NCBI GenBank assembly: GCA_963816065.1
Contig: CAWFJG010000016.1
Location: 146,602-210,601 of the forward strand
Source of the DNA: Roseiarcus sp963816065
Lineage (GTDB): Bacteria; Pseudomonadota; Alphaproteobacteria; Rhizobiales; Beijerinckiaceae
Length of the DNA stretch: 64,000 nt
Reading direction: 5' to 3'
Part shown: in pieces, positions 36,539 through 45,801 of the stretch
How positions within the stretch are numbered: the first letter of the stretch is position 1
How the letters are laid out: each line of letters begins with the position of its first letter
Made by a program: the position numbers and the translations under genes
The notes under the pieces: model-generated
What the model was told of the DNA's origin: nothing
The model's database searches: none
The model's input: only the letters and a program-made list of their open reading frames with translations

Positions 36539-37100
36539 CTAAACCGCGCCGCCCGATCCGTCTGGCTCCGGCGCCGCGGCTTTCTGCTGCGCCGCGTGGA
36601 TGGCGCTTAGGACGACGTGGGGATCGGCTGGCTCGGCCAGCGCTTCGGCGACCGCGTCGCGCTGGTCGCTCTGGCGCGGATCGGCGTAGCGGATGGCCTC
36701 GAGCAGGGCGATGATCTTCGCGGTCTTGCGCTCGGAAAGCATGGCCAGCTCGAGCGTGAGCTGGGCGCGCGTCGCGGCCAGCTCGTCATCGTGCCGCTGC
36801 ACGATCAGGATCATGGTCGCCAGATAGAGGGCCGCGCCCGAGAGCACGGTTGCGAGCAGCGGATAGGGATACGGGTCAGGCGGCCGGCCGCCCGCAAACC
36901 GGATCGCGAGATTGCCGATCGCCCAGACCGCAATGCCGATCGTGATCAGAGCCAGGGTGCGCGGCCTCGACACCAGCGCGGTCGCGCGCGCGACGAATTT
37001 TCGGGCGGGGCTCGCGTGCCGATGATGCTCGACATGGAGTTCTAGCGATCGCTGCGACCGTCTCCTCCACGTGCGGCGGCAACTCCGGCTCCTGCGCCAT
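36539..37100 (-). CDS. DUF1003-like membrane protein (frameshifted)
   Basis: About 187 residues after repair. The N-terminal part (MAQEPELPPHVEETVAAIA) and the rest (LELHVEHHRHASPARKF onward) meet near 37045 in different frames. Two membrane helices follow (LALITIGIAVWAIGNLAI and LLATVLSGAALYLATMILI) with a PDPYPYPLL segment between them, as in DUF1003 proteins. A charged C-terminal region (RHDDELAATRAQLTLELAML) looks helical or coiled. Role unknown. Confidence 0.6.
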
Positions 37101-37177
37101 CCACGCCTCGTGCTTTCCGGCTGACCGCCGCAGGCGGACCGGCGGTCGCCCGTCGAACGGCAATCCTTCCCGGGGCG

Positions 37178-37443
37178 CTACGCGCCGCGGCTGTGCGCCG
37201 GCCGGCGCTCCGCTTCGGCCTGTCCGGTCTCGCCCCGCCGCTCCTTCTCCTTGGCCCGGCGCAGATGCCGCTTGTTCTCGGCCGGGCTTTGCTGGTTCGA
37301 GGCGCCCGCCTCTCCGAGCGCGATCGCCACCGCCTGGCGGGGATTTTTGACCTTTTTCCCGAACCGGAATTCAACTCCCCGTGCTTGAACTCGTGCATGA
37401 CGCGTCCGACCGTCTCCTTCTGCGCTTTCGACTCGCTTGGCAT
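37178..37443 (-). CDS. DUF6496-type small basic protein (frameshifted)
   Basis: About 88 residues. The N-terminus MPSESKAQKETVGRVMHEFK continues HGELNSGSGKKVKNPRQAVA and IALGEAGASNQQSP after a shift near 37370. The pattern is that of a short, lysine-rich family often labelled plasmid stabilisation or DUF6496, found in many Rhizobiales. The tail is arginine- and glutamate-rich. No function is established; a DNA- or stress-related role is only guessed. Confidence 0.7.
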
Positions 37444-37591
37444 CGTGTTTTCCTTTCTCCAATGGCCGTCGCTGGCTATGGCCGAACGCGGCGACGCCGC
37501 TGCAGGTTCCGTCGGAACCCCGCGGCGAGGGCGGCGTTGTCTTTCGACGCGGACGGCGCCGAGGGTCCGCGCGTCGATTGGGAGCGCGCAA

Positions 37592-37742
37592 ATGGACCCG
37601 CATGAACAACCCGTCGTCACCGAGTTCGAACACGACCCGCGTCCGGGCCGGGGTGACCGGCCATCACGTCCGCACCGTGCTGATCGTCAGCATTGCGCTG
37701 GTCGTCGTCCTGTTTGTCGCGATTGCCGTCTGGAAGCCGTAA
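37592..37742 (+). CDS. Small single-helix membrane protein (probable frameshift)
   Basis: The clear part is GVTGHHVRTVLIVSIALVVVLFVAIAVWKP, one transmembrane helix with a short cytoplasmic lead, ending at 37742. Two starts are possible: ATG at 37602 in the same frame, or ATG at 37592 (MDPHEQPVVTEFEHDPRPGR) joined by a one-base shift near 37640. The second gives a more natural leader. Similar VTGHNVR-helix proteins are common and uncharacterised in Rhizobiales. Confidence 0.55.
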
Positions 37743-37930
37743 GTCGCAGCGCGGCAGCCGTGGAGGGCCGGCGTTCGTTCGGCGCGCGGCCCGGCTGAGC
37801 CTGACGTCCGGGCGACCATTTTCGTCTCGGTTCCGGGCTCTTTCCCCTCGCAAAATCGCCTGAATGGCTCTATAGCGCCACCGCCGCGTCGCCGGCCCCA
37901 GACCGACGCGCGACGCCCAAAGGAGCCCAG

Positions 37931-38851
37931 ATGACACACCTGTTTGCCGCGCGCCTGCGCTCGACCGCCGCTGCCGTGGCGTTTGGCGCCGGCGCGTATT
38001 CGCCTTCGCCGCCCCGGCTTCCGCCGACCCCAAGGTTCTGGCGACCGTCGACGGCCAGCCGATCACCGAAGACGATCTCGCCGTCGCCGCCGCCGATATC
38101 GGCCCCGGCCTGCCGCAGAAACTCGAAGGGCGCCCAGCGCCAGAAGTACGTGCTCGACTATCTGATCGACCTCAAGCTCGCGGCCAAGAAGGCCGAGGCC
38201 CAGAAGCTCGACCAGTCCCCCGACTTCGCCAAGAAGCTCGCCTATTACCGGGACAAGCTGGCGATGGAGGAACTGCTCGGCTCGGTCGCCAAGGCCGCCA
38301 CCACCGAGGAGGCCGAGCGCAAGGCCTATGACGACGCCGCCAAGGCCGAGCCTCCGCAGGAGGAGGTCCATGCCCGCCATATCCTGCTGCCGACCGAGGA
38401 GGACGCCAAGAAGGCGCTCGCCCGGGTCAAGGGCGGGGAAGATTTCGCCAAGGTCGCCAACGAAGTGTCGAAGGACACCGGCGGCGACGGGGGCGATCTC
38501 GGCTGGTTCACCAAGGACCGCATGGTGCCGGAATTCTCCGACGCCGCGTTCAAGCTGAAAAAGGGCGAGATCTCCGATCCCGTGAAGACCCAGTTCGGCT
38601 GGCACATCATCCAGGTCGAGGATACTCGCACCAAGACCTTCCCGCCCTTCGAGCAGCTCAAGGACCAAGCCGCCCACTACGTCGCCCAGAAGGCGGAAAG
38701 CGAGGAGGTGGCGGGGCTGCACGCCGCAGCGAAGATCCAGTACTTCGACGCCGACGGCAAGCCGGTCGCCGCTGACGCGCAGGGCGCTCCCGCCGCCGCT
38801 CCGGCTGTGCCCACTCCGGCTCCGGCCGACCAGGGCAAGCCGAAGAACTGA
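37931..38851 (+). CDS. Parvulin-type peptidylprolyl isomerase (PpiC/SurA-like, frameshifted)
   Basis: About 306 residues. It is a periplasmic foldase with a signal sequence, an N-terminal SurA-like helical domain (KVLATVDGQPITEDDLAVAA and QRQKYVLDYLIDLKLAAKKA) and a rotamase domain (EVHARHILLPTEEDAKKA, GGDLGWFTKDRMVPEFSDAA and FGWHIIQVEDTRTK). A proline- and alanine-rich tail follows. The segment 37990-38130 is in a second frame because of two compensating shifts. It acts on prolyl bonds of exported proteins. A terminator lies just after it. Confidence 0.9.
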   Translation: MTHLFAARLRSTAAAVAFGAGAYSPSPPRLPPTPRFWRPSTASRSPKTISPSPPPISAPACRRNSKGAQRQKYVLDYLIDLKLAAKKAEAQKLDQSPDFAKKLAYYRDKLAMEELLGSVAKAATTEEAERKAYDDAAKAEPPQEEVHARHILLPTEEDAKKALARVKGGEDFAKVANEVSKDTGGDGGDLGWFTKDRMVPEFSDAAFKLKKGEISDPVKTQFGWHIIQVEDTRTKTFPPFEQLKDQAAHYVAQKAESEEVAGLHAAAKIQYFDADGKPVAADAQGAPAAAPAVPTPAPADQGKPKN

Positions 38852-38867
38852 AGACCCTATCGGGAGC

Positions 38868-38894
38868 GGGCGGTCGGCCCGCCCCCGTCTTTTT
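38868..38894 (+). terminator. Rho-independent terminator after the PpiC gene
   Basis: GGGCGG-tcggc-CCGCCC stem followed by CCGTCTTTTT, starting 17 bp after the stop and ending before the argJ start at 38916. Confidence 0.75.
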
Positions 38895-38915
38895 CCCGGA
38901 TGACGGAACGCTCCC

Positions 38916-40157
38916 ATGGCCGCCGCCGCCGCGCTCTCTCCGCTCGCGCCGAAGAAGTACCCGACCCTGCCGCCGATCGCTGGCGTCCGCTTCGCCACGA
39001 TCGCGGCGGGCGTGCGCTACGAGGGGCGCACCGATGTGATGATGGCGGTGTTCGACGCGCCGGCCGAGGTCGCGGGCGTCTTCACCCGCTCGAAGTGTCC
39101 GTCCGCGCCGGTCGACTGGTGCCGCCGACAGCTCGAGGGCGGCAAGGCGCGGGCGCTGATCGTGAATTCCGGCAACGCCAACGCCTTCACCGGCCACAGG
39201 GGGATCGAGGCGGTTGAGCTGGTCGCTGAAGCCGCAGCCAAGACCATCGGCTGCACGCCGGGCGAGGTGTTCATGGCCTCGACCGGGGTGATCGGCGAGC
39301 CGATCGACGGAACCCGGATCGCGCGCGTGATCGCGGATCTCTCCGACAGCGCCAGGGACGACCGCCTGATGGACGCCGCCAAGGCGATCATGACCACCGA
39401 CACCTATCCCAAGGTCGCCACCGCCTTCGCCCAGCTCGGCGATTCGATCGTCACCCTCAACGGCATCGCCAAGGGCGCCGGCATGATCGCGCCCGACATG
39501 GCGACCATGCTCTCCTATGTGTTCACCGACGCCCCGATCGGCTCGGCCGCGTTGCAGGCGATGCTGTCGAAGGCGGTCGAGCGCTCGTTCAACGCCATCA
39601 CGGTCGACAGCGACACCTCGACCTCCGACACGTTGATGCTGTTCGCCACCGGCGCCGCCAGATCCGCCCCCCGGATCGAGGATCCCGCCGACCAGCGGCT
39701 CGCCCCGTTCCGCCGCGCGCTCGACAAGCTCCTGCGCTCGCTCGCCCATCAGGTCGTGCGCGACGGCGAGGGCGCGCGCAAGTTCATCGAGGTCAGCGTC
39801 GAGGGCGCGGCGACGCGCAAGGCCGCCAAGCGGATCGCGCTGTCGATCGCCAACTCGCCCCTGGTCAAGACCGCGGTCGGCGGCGAGGACGCCAACTGGG
39901 GCCGGGTGGTGATGGCGGTCGGCAAGGCCGGGGAGAAGGCCGAGCGCGACAAGCTCGACGTCTGGTTCGGCAAGATCCGCGTCGCCCATCATGGCCTGCG
40001 CGATCCGGCGTACGACGAGGCCGAAGCCTCCGCCTACATGAAGAAGCCCGAGATCAAGATCACCGCCGACCTCGGCGTCGGCCGCGGCCGCGCCACGGTG
40101 TGGACCTGCGACCTCACCAAGGAATACGTGGCGATCAACGGCGACTATCGGTCGTGA
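38916..40157 (+). CDS. argJ: Bifunctional ornithine acetyltransferase/N-acetylglutamate synthase
   Basis: A 413-residue enzyme of the cyclic arginine pathway, transferring acetyl from N-acetylornithine to glutamate. The autocleavage region is KGAGMIAPDMATMLSYVFTD, where the threonine of MATML becomes the N-terminal nucleophile of the beta chain. Other landmarks are NSGNANAFTGHRG, DSDTSTSDT and VGGEDANWGRVVMAVGKAG. It is intact and the frame is clean. The MutT gene overlaps its stop by four bases (GTGA), a common alphaproteobacterial pairing. Confidence 0.97.
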   Translation: MAAAAALSPLAPKKYPTLPPIAGVRFATIAAGVRYEGRTDVMMAVFDAPAEVAGVFTRSKCPSAPVDWCRRQLEGGKARALIVNSGNANAFTGHRGIEAVELVAEAAAKTIGCTPGEVFMASTGVIGEPIDGTRIARVIADLSDSARDDRLMDAAKAIMTTDTYPKVATAFAQLGDSIVTLNGIAKGAGMIAPDMATMLSYVFTDAPIGSAALQAMLSKAVERSFNAITVDSDTSTSDTLMLFATGAARSAPRIEDPADQRLAPFRRALDKLLRSLAHQVVRDGEGARKFIEVSVEGAATRKAAKRIALSIANSPLVKTAVGGEDANWGRVVMAVGKAGEKAERDKLDVWFGKIRVAHHGLRDPAYDEAEASAYMKKPEIKITADLGVGRGRATVWTCDLTKEYVAINGDYRS

Positions 40158-40555
40158 ACCTGCTGCTGGTGGTGGCGGCGGCGCTGATCGACGCCGACAA
40201 CCGGGTGCTCCTCGCCCAGCGGCCCGAGGGCAAGCTGCTCGAGGGGCTGTGGGAGTTTCCCGGCGGCAAGATCGACGCGGACGAACGGCCCGAGGACGCG
40301 CTGATCCGCGAGCTCCGGGAGGAACTGGGCATAACCGTCAGGGCGGCCTGCCTCGCCCCGCTCACCTTCGCCAGCCATGCCTATGACGCGTTCCACCTCC
40401 TGATGCCGCTCTACGTCTGCCGCAAATGGGAAGGGTTCGTCCAGCCGCTCGACGGGCAGGCGCTGAAATGGGTGCGGCCGAAGGATCTGCGCAGCTACCC
40501 TATGCCGCCCGCCGACGCTCCGCTGATCCCCTATCTCATCGACCTCCTGGCGTAG
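40154..40555 (+). CDS. mutT: NUDIX hydrolase MutT (8-oxo-dGTP diphosphatase)
   Basis: A 133-residue sanitising pyrophosphatase that hydrolyses 8-oxo-dGTP. The Nudix box is complete: GGKIDADERPEDALIREL then REELGI, fitting GX5EX7REXXEEXG. The start is GTG at 40154 (VNLLLVVAAALIDADNRVLL), overlapping the argJ stop. The C-terminal KWVRPKDLRSYPMPPADAPL is typical of MutT. The gene is convergent with the sugar permease gene. Confidence 0.93.
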   Translation: MNLLLVVAAALIDADNRVLLAQRPEGKLLEGLWEFPGGKIDADERPEDALIRELREELGITVRAACLAPLTFASHAYDAFHLLMPLYVCRKWEGFVQPLDGQALKWVRPKDLRSYPMPPADAPLIPYLIDLLA

Positions 40556-40615
40556 GCTAGACCTTGCCGCCTCTCCAGCGGCGGTCTCGGGATCCGGACC
40601 AACGCGCCGCACCCG

Positions 40616-41578
40616 TCAACGGCTGTTCAATAGATAGCGGCGGGACATCGAGTCGAAGGAAATCGCGATGACAACGATCACGCCGCTGATGATGCCCTGC
40701 CAGTACGGGGAAATGCCGTAAAGCACCGTCACGTCCTCGATCACGCCGATTATGGAGGCGCCGAGAATCGCGCCGACCGGCGAGCCGATGCCGCCCGTCG
40801 TCGCGACGCCGCCGATCACGGCCGCGGCAATCGACGGAAGCACCCAGGTGTCGCCGATGGACGGCTGCGCCGTGCCGAGCCGAGCGACCATCAACGTGCC
40901 GGCGAGCGCGGCGAGCGAACCGGCTATGACGAACACGAGCAGCTTGATGCGGTTGACCTTGATGCCGATCATCCGCGCCGCCACCGCATTGTCGCCAATG
41001 GCGAAGACGTAGCGGCCGAACGGCGTGCGATGCGCAATTCCGCGATCACCACCAGCAGCCCGATCATGATGACGAACGGGGTCGGAAACGGGCCGACGTC
41101 GCCTCGCCCGAGGAACTGGATCGACTGCGGGAATATCAGTGATCGCGACGCCCTTGGTCAGCACCAGGTTGACGCCTTTGTAGACGCCCGCCATGGCGAT
41201 CGTCAGCACCAGCGAATGCAGGTTGAGCGCAGTGACCAGGAAGCCGTTGAGCAGCCCGAGCAGCGCGCCGAACACGACGGCGATGGCCATCGCGGCGAAC
41301 GGGTTGACGCCGGCGTCCATCATCAGCATGCCGGCGACGACGCCACACAATCCGCCCATCGCGCCGAGGGAGATGTCGAGCTCGCCGAGCAGCATCAGCA
41401 TCGCCTGACCAAGTGTGATCAGCCCTATAAAGGCGAGGCTGCGCGCCATGATCGTCATGTTGTAAGAGGTGGCGAAATACGGCGACAGCAGCGACGAGGC
41501 CGCAAGCAGCGCCAGCAACACGACCGCGACGACGATCAGCTGAAGCGCCGAATAGCCGGGTATCCATCGGGACTTCAT
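40616..41578 (-). CDS. Ribose-type ABC transporter permease (frameshifted)
   Basis: About 320 residues of an RbsC-like inner-membrane subunit. It has multiple helices, the LGELDISLGAMGGLCGVVAG family motif and AARMIGIKVNRIKLLVFVI with the EAA-equivalent region. GGVATTGGIGSPVGAILGA and ISPYWQGIISGVIVVIAISF follow. The middle (41035-41145) lies in another frame through a pair of shifts. The ATG at 41578 overlaps the ATPase stop. It imports a monosaccharide or polyol with the ATPase and binding protein encoded just before it. Confidence 0.9.
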   Translation of the reverse strand: MKSRWIPGYSALQLIVVAVVLLALLAASSLLSPYFATSYNMTIMARSLAFIGLITLGQAMLMLLGELDISLGAMGGLCGVVAGMLMMDAGVNPFAAMAIAVVFGALLGLLNGFLVTALNLHSLVLTIAMAGVYKGVNLVLTKGVAITDIPAVDPVPRARRRRPVSDPVRHHDRAAGGDRGIAHRTPFGRYVFAIGDNAVAARMIGIKVNRIKLLVFVIAGSLAALAGTLMVARLGTAQPSIGDTWVLPSIAAAVIGGVATTGGIGSPVGAILGASIIGVIEDVTVLYGISPYWQGIISGVIVVIAISFDSMSRRYLLNSR

Positions 41579-43081
41579 GATGTTCCTTGAGCCTTGCCAA
41601 AGATCGCCGTGACCAACTCTTCATTGGAGCACGTGCGGCTGTCGAATTCGCCCTGCACCCGTCCGGCATGCAAGCAGATGATGCGCGTCGCACAGCGACG
41701 CAATTCGAGCATTTCCGAAGAGACGACGATCACGCCGATGCCGCGTTCGGCCAGATCCTTGATGATGCGGTAGACCTCGACCTTGGTCCTGACGTCGATG
41801 CCGCGCGTCGGCTCGTCTAGGATGAGAACTTTCGGGTGGATCGCCAGCGCTCGGCCGATGATCGCCTTCTGCTGGTTGCCGCCAGAGAGATTGAGAATGC
41901 GTTGCGACAGCGACGGCGCCTTGACGTCGAAACGGGCGACGATCTCTTCGACCGCCTTGCGCTCCTTGCCGGTCGAAATCAGCAGGGGGCCGGCCGTGGA
42001 GCCGAACAGGGTGATGCCGATGTTGTGCAGCAGGCTCTGCATCGGAAAAATGCCGTGCTGCTTGCGCTCCTCGGAAAGATAGATAAGGCCCGCCTTGACC
42101 GATGGTCGACGGCGCGCCGAGCCGCAACGGCTCGCCAGCGAGCGTGACCTTGCCGGCGCGGGCGCCGAGAAAGCCGAAGATCGTCTGCATGATCTCGCTT
42201 CGGCCGGCGCCGACCAGGCCGGCGAAGCCGAGCATCTCGCCGCGCCGCAGGCTGAAAGTGACGTCCTCGAAGTCGACGCCGGAGAGCCCGCGTACGTCGA
42301 GCACGACGTCGCCCGGCAGGGTCGAGGCGTAGAAGTTCTCGTCGACCTTGATTTCGCGGCCCGCCATCAGCGCCAGCAGCCGCTGCTCGTCCATGCCTTC
42401 GAACCGGTAAGTGTCCGACCAGCTCGCCGTTTCGCAGCACGGTGATCTCGTCGCCGATTTCGAACACTTCTTCCGACTTGTGCGAGATGAAAATGATGCC
42501 TTTGCCTTCGTCGCGCAAGCGTCCGAATGATCCCGAACAGCCGCTCGATCTCATTGACCGTCAGCGACGAAGTCGGCTCGTCGAGGATAAGGACGTCGAG
42601 CGCGCGATGGGCGCAGGCGCTGGCGATCATCAACAACTGCTGATCGGAAACGGAAAGCTCGCGCGCCTGCTGGTCCGGACGACCGCGGATGCTGAAGCGC
42701 TCGAGCTGCTTGCGCGCCTCTTCGGCCAGGCGGCGCGAGTCGATGCACGCCGTCGTCGAACCCAGACTGCTCGAACGGCATGAACAGGTTTTCGGCGATC
42801 GTCAGGTGCGGGAAGAGGTTGAGTTCCTGCGGAACGTAGCCGACGCGCTTGAATAGTCCGGGCTCTTCTCCGACGGGCCGGCCGAGCACGCGGATCTCGC
42901 CCTCGCTCGGCAGCTCGGTGCCGGTGAGGATCTTGACCAGCGTCGACTTGCCGGCGCCGTTCTCGCCGGCGACGACATGCACCGCGCCGGGTCTGACCGC
43001 GATCGAGACGTCGGAGAGCGCAACCACGCCGGGGTAGCGACGTGTCACGCCGTGCGCCTCAACGAGAAATTCATTCGCCAT
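41575..43081 (-). CDS. Ribose-type ABC transporter, double ATPase subunit (frameshifted)
   Basis: About 501 residues with two ATPase halves, as in RbsA/MglA. The first half has GVTRRYPGVVALSDVSIAV, Walker A GENGAGKST, LDVLILDEPTSSLTVNE and GIIFISHKSEEVFEIGD. The second has the degenerate P-loop region GLVGAGRSEIMQTIFG, the signature LSGGNQQKAIIGRALA and LILDEPTRGIDVRTK. The frame breaks near 42100, 42410, 42520 and 42760, each time resuming the family sequence. The start overlaps nothing; the binding protein gene lies 64 bp upstream. Confidence 0.88.
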
Positions 43082-43144
43082 TGACGGTCTCGGGAATGGG
43101 CGAAGCGGCGCAGCAGCCGCGAGGGCCGTTGCGCCGCGGAGTCA

Positions 43145-44082
43145 TCAGCGGAGGACGCCTTCGGGGTGTTCCTTGGTGATCAGCAGGACGCCCGTGTCCA
43201 CGGTCTTCGGCGTGACGATGCCGTTGACCCCGTCATACAGCATGGTCATGGCATAGAAGCCCTGGATCTGCGGTCGGGTCGAGGAGGAGCAAATCCGCCA
43301 CGCCGTCGGTGACCAGCTTGACCATGTCCTTGAGGTTGTCGAGACCGACCTCGATCACCTTGCCGGTCTTGCCGGCCTCCTTGATCGCCTGACCGATGCC
43401 GATAGGACCGGCCGCGTCGCACGCGACCCAGCCGCCGAGATCGGGATTTGCCTGCATCACGGCCGCTGCTTGCTTCTGGGCGGTCTCGATGTCGTCGTTG
43501 TCGATGCCTTCGGCGACGAGCTTGATGCCCGGATACTTGGCGAATACCTGCTTGTGGCACTCGTACCGGATCTTGTGGTTGGGCGCCGTCGGCACCCCCT
43601 GCATGATCGCCACCGTGCCCTTGCCGTGCATGCAGTTCGACCAGACGCTCGGACGCGATCTGCGCCTGCGAGCAGAAGTCGTTGCCGATCGAAGTGAAGA
43701 CCATGCCCTCGGGAGGCACGGAGTCGAACGCCACCACCTTGATCCCGGCCTTCTGCGCCTCCTCGACGATCGGCTTGTTCGCAGCCGCGTCGAGGAAATC
43801 GATGGCGATGCCGTCCGGATGGGTGGCGATCACCTGCTCGAGGATCTGGTTCTGCTCGACGACATTGGCCTGTTGCGGCGCGAGATAGTCGACCTTGACG
43901 TTGGCGCCGGCGGTCTTCTTCAGATATGCGGCGGCGTCGTTGGCGCCGTCGTGCACCAGGTCGAACCACGGATGGACGACTTTTGGCACGATGACGAACC
44001 TGTAGTCTTTCGCGGTGGCCGCCGCCGTCAGGCAGAGAATGCTCGCCGCCGCCAACAGGCACGCTGATCCTGATCGTTTCAT
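43145..44082 (-). CDS. Sugar ABC transporter substrate-binding protein (frameshifted)
   Basis: About 312 residues, periplasmic-binding-protein type 4 (RbsB-like). The signal peptide is MKRSGSACLLAAASILCL with ATA-K cleavage. The mature part has DYRFVIVPKVVHPWFDLVHD, then VIATHPDGIAIDFLDAA and the binding-domain segment VVAFDSVPPEGMVFTSIGND. The second domain (KGTVAIMQGVPTAPNHKIRY, GGWVACDAAGPIGIGQAIKE) follows a shift near 43640, and a last shift near 43265 leads to KEHPEGVLR. The start has a GGGAGG box. The ligand is probably a C4-C6 sugar or polyol, judged from dhaK/dhaL. Confidence 0.88.
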
Positions 44083-44161
44083 ACTTACCTCCCAACCATC
44101 ACTGCATGTCCTCATCCGTCCGGTCGAGCCGGGCCGAGATGCCGGCGCCCGCAGGAGGCGC

Positions 44162-44797
44162 CTAGTCCCGATCGGCCTGCGGGATCCCCGCAAGCCCCTC
44201 GAAGATGATGGCGACCGAAAGCGCGCCGGGATCGACGAATCCTACGCCGCGCTCGCCCATGGTCCTCGCCCTTCCCATGCGCGGGACCATCTGACGCGTC
44301 GCCTCCGCGCCGGCTGCTGCGGCAGTCGCGGCTTTGCGCAATGCGGTCTCCGGCCCTTCGTCGGCCGCCGCGCGCAGCGCTTCGACCGCCGGCAGCAGGG
44401 CGTCGACCATCGTCTTGTCGCCGGGCGACGCCTTGGCGCGACTGCGCACCGCCTGCGCGGCCTCGGCCATCGCATCGGCGAGTGCGTGGCCGTCGACTTC
44501 CTTCGTTCCGATCGCCTTCCCGGCGATCGAGAACCAGGTGCCGAACACGATGCCGCTGGTTCCCCCGGCGCCCATCAGCTTGGCGCCAAGGATGGCGAGA
44601 TCGGGGCCCGGCGCCGCCGGCGCCGCGCCGTAGGCGCTCTGCGCGGCGGCGAAGGCGCGCGCCATCGTCACGCCATGGTCGCCATCGCCGAGATCGCGAT
44701 CGGCCTGACCGAGCCGGTCGGCGCTATCGATCATGCGCTGGCAGGTCCCCAGCAGCCGCCGGCGCCATTCGCCGGCGGAAAGGGTCTCGGCGCTCAT
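44162..44797 (-). CDS. dhaL: DhaL-type kinase subunit (dihydroxyacetone/erythrulose kinase, ATP or phosphoryl-binding domain)
   Basis: A 211-residue DhaL-domain protein that supplies the nucleotide-binding (or phosphoryl-carrying) half of a ketose kinase. It has LGQADRDLGDGDHGVTMARA, the magnesium-binding DxDxD-like site, plus LMGAGGTSGIVFGTWF, SPGDKTMVDALLPAVEAL and RMGRARTMGERGVGFVDPGA. All are family landmarks. The start overlaps the dhaK stop by four bases. Whether it uses ATP or a phosphotransferase protein cannot be told from sequence; no EI/DhaM gene is present here, which favours ATP. Confidence 0.92.
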   Translation of the reverse strand: MSAETLSAGEWRRRLLGTCQRMIDSADRLGQADRDLGDGDHGVTMARAFAAAQSAYGAAPAAPGPDLAILGAKLMGAGGTSGIVFGTWFSIAGKAIGTKEVDGHALADAMAEAAQAVRSRAKASPGDKTMVDALLPAVEALRAAADEGPETALRKAATAAAAGAEATRQMVPRMGRARTMGERGVGFVDPGALSVAIIFEGLAGIPQADRD

Positions 44798-45801
44798 GGG
44801 GCGCCTCCGACCTCGACAAAGCCGGGCGACGAAGCGGGCGCGGCGAGCGCAGCCTCGAGTTCCCGGTCGAGCCGCATGAAGGTAAGCGAGAAGCCGGCCA
44901 TCTCCTGCGACGTGAAATAGGCCCCGACGTCCAGCCGGCCGACGACGACGCCTCTCTCGAGAAGCAGCAACCGCAGCTTGCGATTGACGATCATCAGCTC
45001 CATGAAGGTGGTGGCGCCGAGATTGTTGAGCAGCACGGCGATGCGGTCGCCGGACTCGAGACCGAGATCGGCGCAAATCCGCTCCACCATGTCCTCGACC
45101 AGGCGATCGGCCGGAGGCAGCTTCTGGCGCGATACGCCGCGCTCGCCGTGCAGCCCCATGCCCACCTCGATCTCGTCGTCACCGATCTCGAATGTCGGGA
45201 CGCCGGTGTTGGGCAGCGACCCCGGACGCAGCGCAACGCCGAGCGTGCCGATGTTGGTCCTCGCCCGCTCGACCAGGGCGACCGCCTCGTCGAGCGTCGC
45301 ACAATGCTCGCAGGCGTAGCCGGCGATCTTGACCTGGTAGACGGCGCCGGCGATCCCGCGCCGCGCCGAAGGATCGGCGATCGCGACGTCATCGGCAACG
45401 ACCACGGTACGACACGCGACACCCTCCGCTTCGAGGAGTTCGGAAGCGACGTCGAAGTTGAGCACGTCGCCGGCATAGTTGCCGTAGACGAACAGCACGC
45501 CCTTGCCGGTGTCGGCTGCGCGCGCGGCGACCGCGATCTGGTCGGGCGAAGGCGCCGCGAAGATTTCCCCCGCGACCGACGCGTCGGCGAGCCCCGGCCC
45601 GACGAAGGCCGAATACATCGGTTCATGGCCCGAGCCGCCGCCGATCACCAGCCCGACCTTGCCCGGCCTGTGGTCGCGTCGCCTCAGGACATTGGCGTCG
45701 CCCTCGCGCAGGAGTGCGCCGTTCGACAACGCCACGATTCCGTCCAGCACTTCGCCGACGATCCTCTCCGGCGCATTGATGATCTTCTTGACTTTGGTCA
45801 T
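44794..45801 (-). CDS. dhaK: DhaK-type kinase subunit (dihydroxyacetone/erythrulose kinase, substrate-binding domain)
   Basis: A 335-residue DhaK protein. It binds a small ketose covalently through a histidine. GKVGLVIGGGSGHEPMYSAF begins the substrate site with the conserved His; GKGVLFVYGNYAGDVLNFDV and IEVGMGLHGERGVSR follow, the second carrying the hemiaminal-forming histidine. VLLNNLGATTFMELMIVNRK is the family end region. Homologues phosphorylate dihydroxyacetone or, in erythritol-type pathways, L-erythrulose (LerK). The TpiB/EryH-like isomerase and the DeoR regulator nearby favour a C4 ketose, which is inference. It overlaps the deoR stop. Confidence 0.92.
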   Translation of the reverse strand: MTKVKKIINAPERIVGEVLDGIVALSNGALLREGDANVLRRRDHRPGKVGLVIGGGSGHEPMYSAFVGPGLADASVAGEIFAAPSPDQIAVAARAADTGKGVLFVYGNYAGDVLNFDVASELLEAEGVACRTVVVADDVAIADPSARRGIAGAVYQVKIAGYACEHCATLDEAVALVERARTNIGTLGVALRPGSLPNTGVPTFEIGDDEIEVGMGLHGERGVSRQKLPPADRLVEDMVERICADLGLESGDRIAVLLNNLGATTFMELMIVNRKLRLLLLERGVVVGRLDVGAYFTSQEMAGFSLTFMRLDRELEAALAAPASSPGFVEVGGAP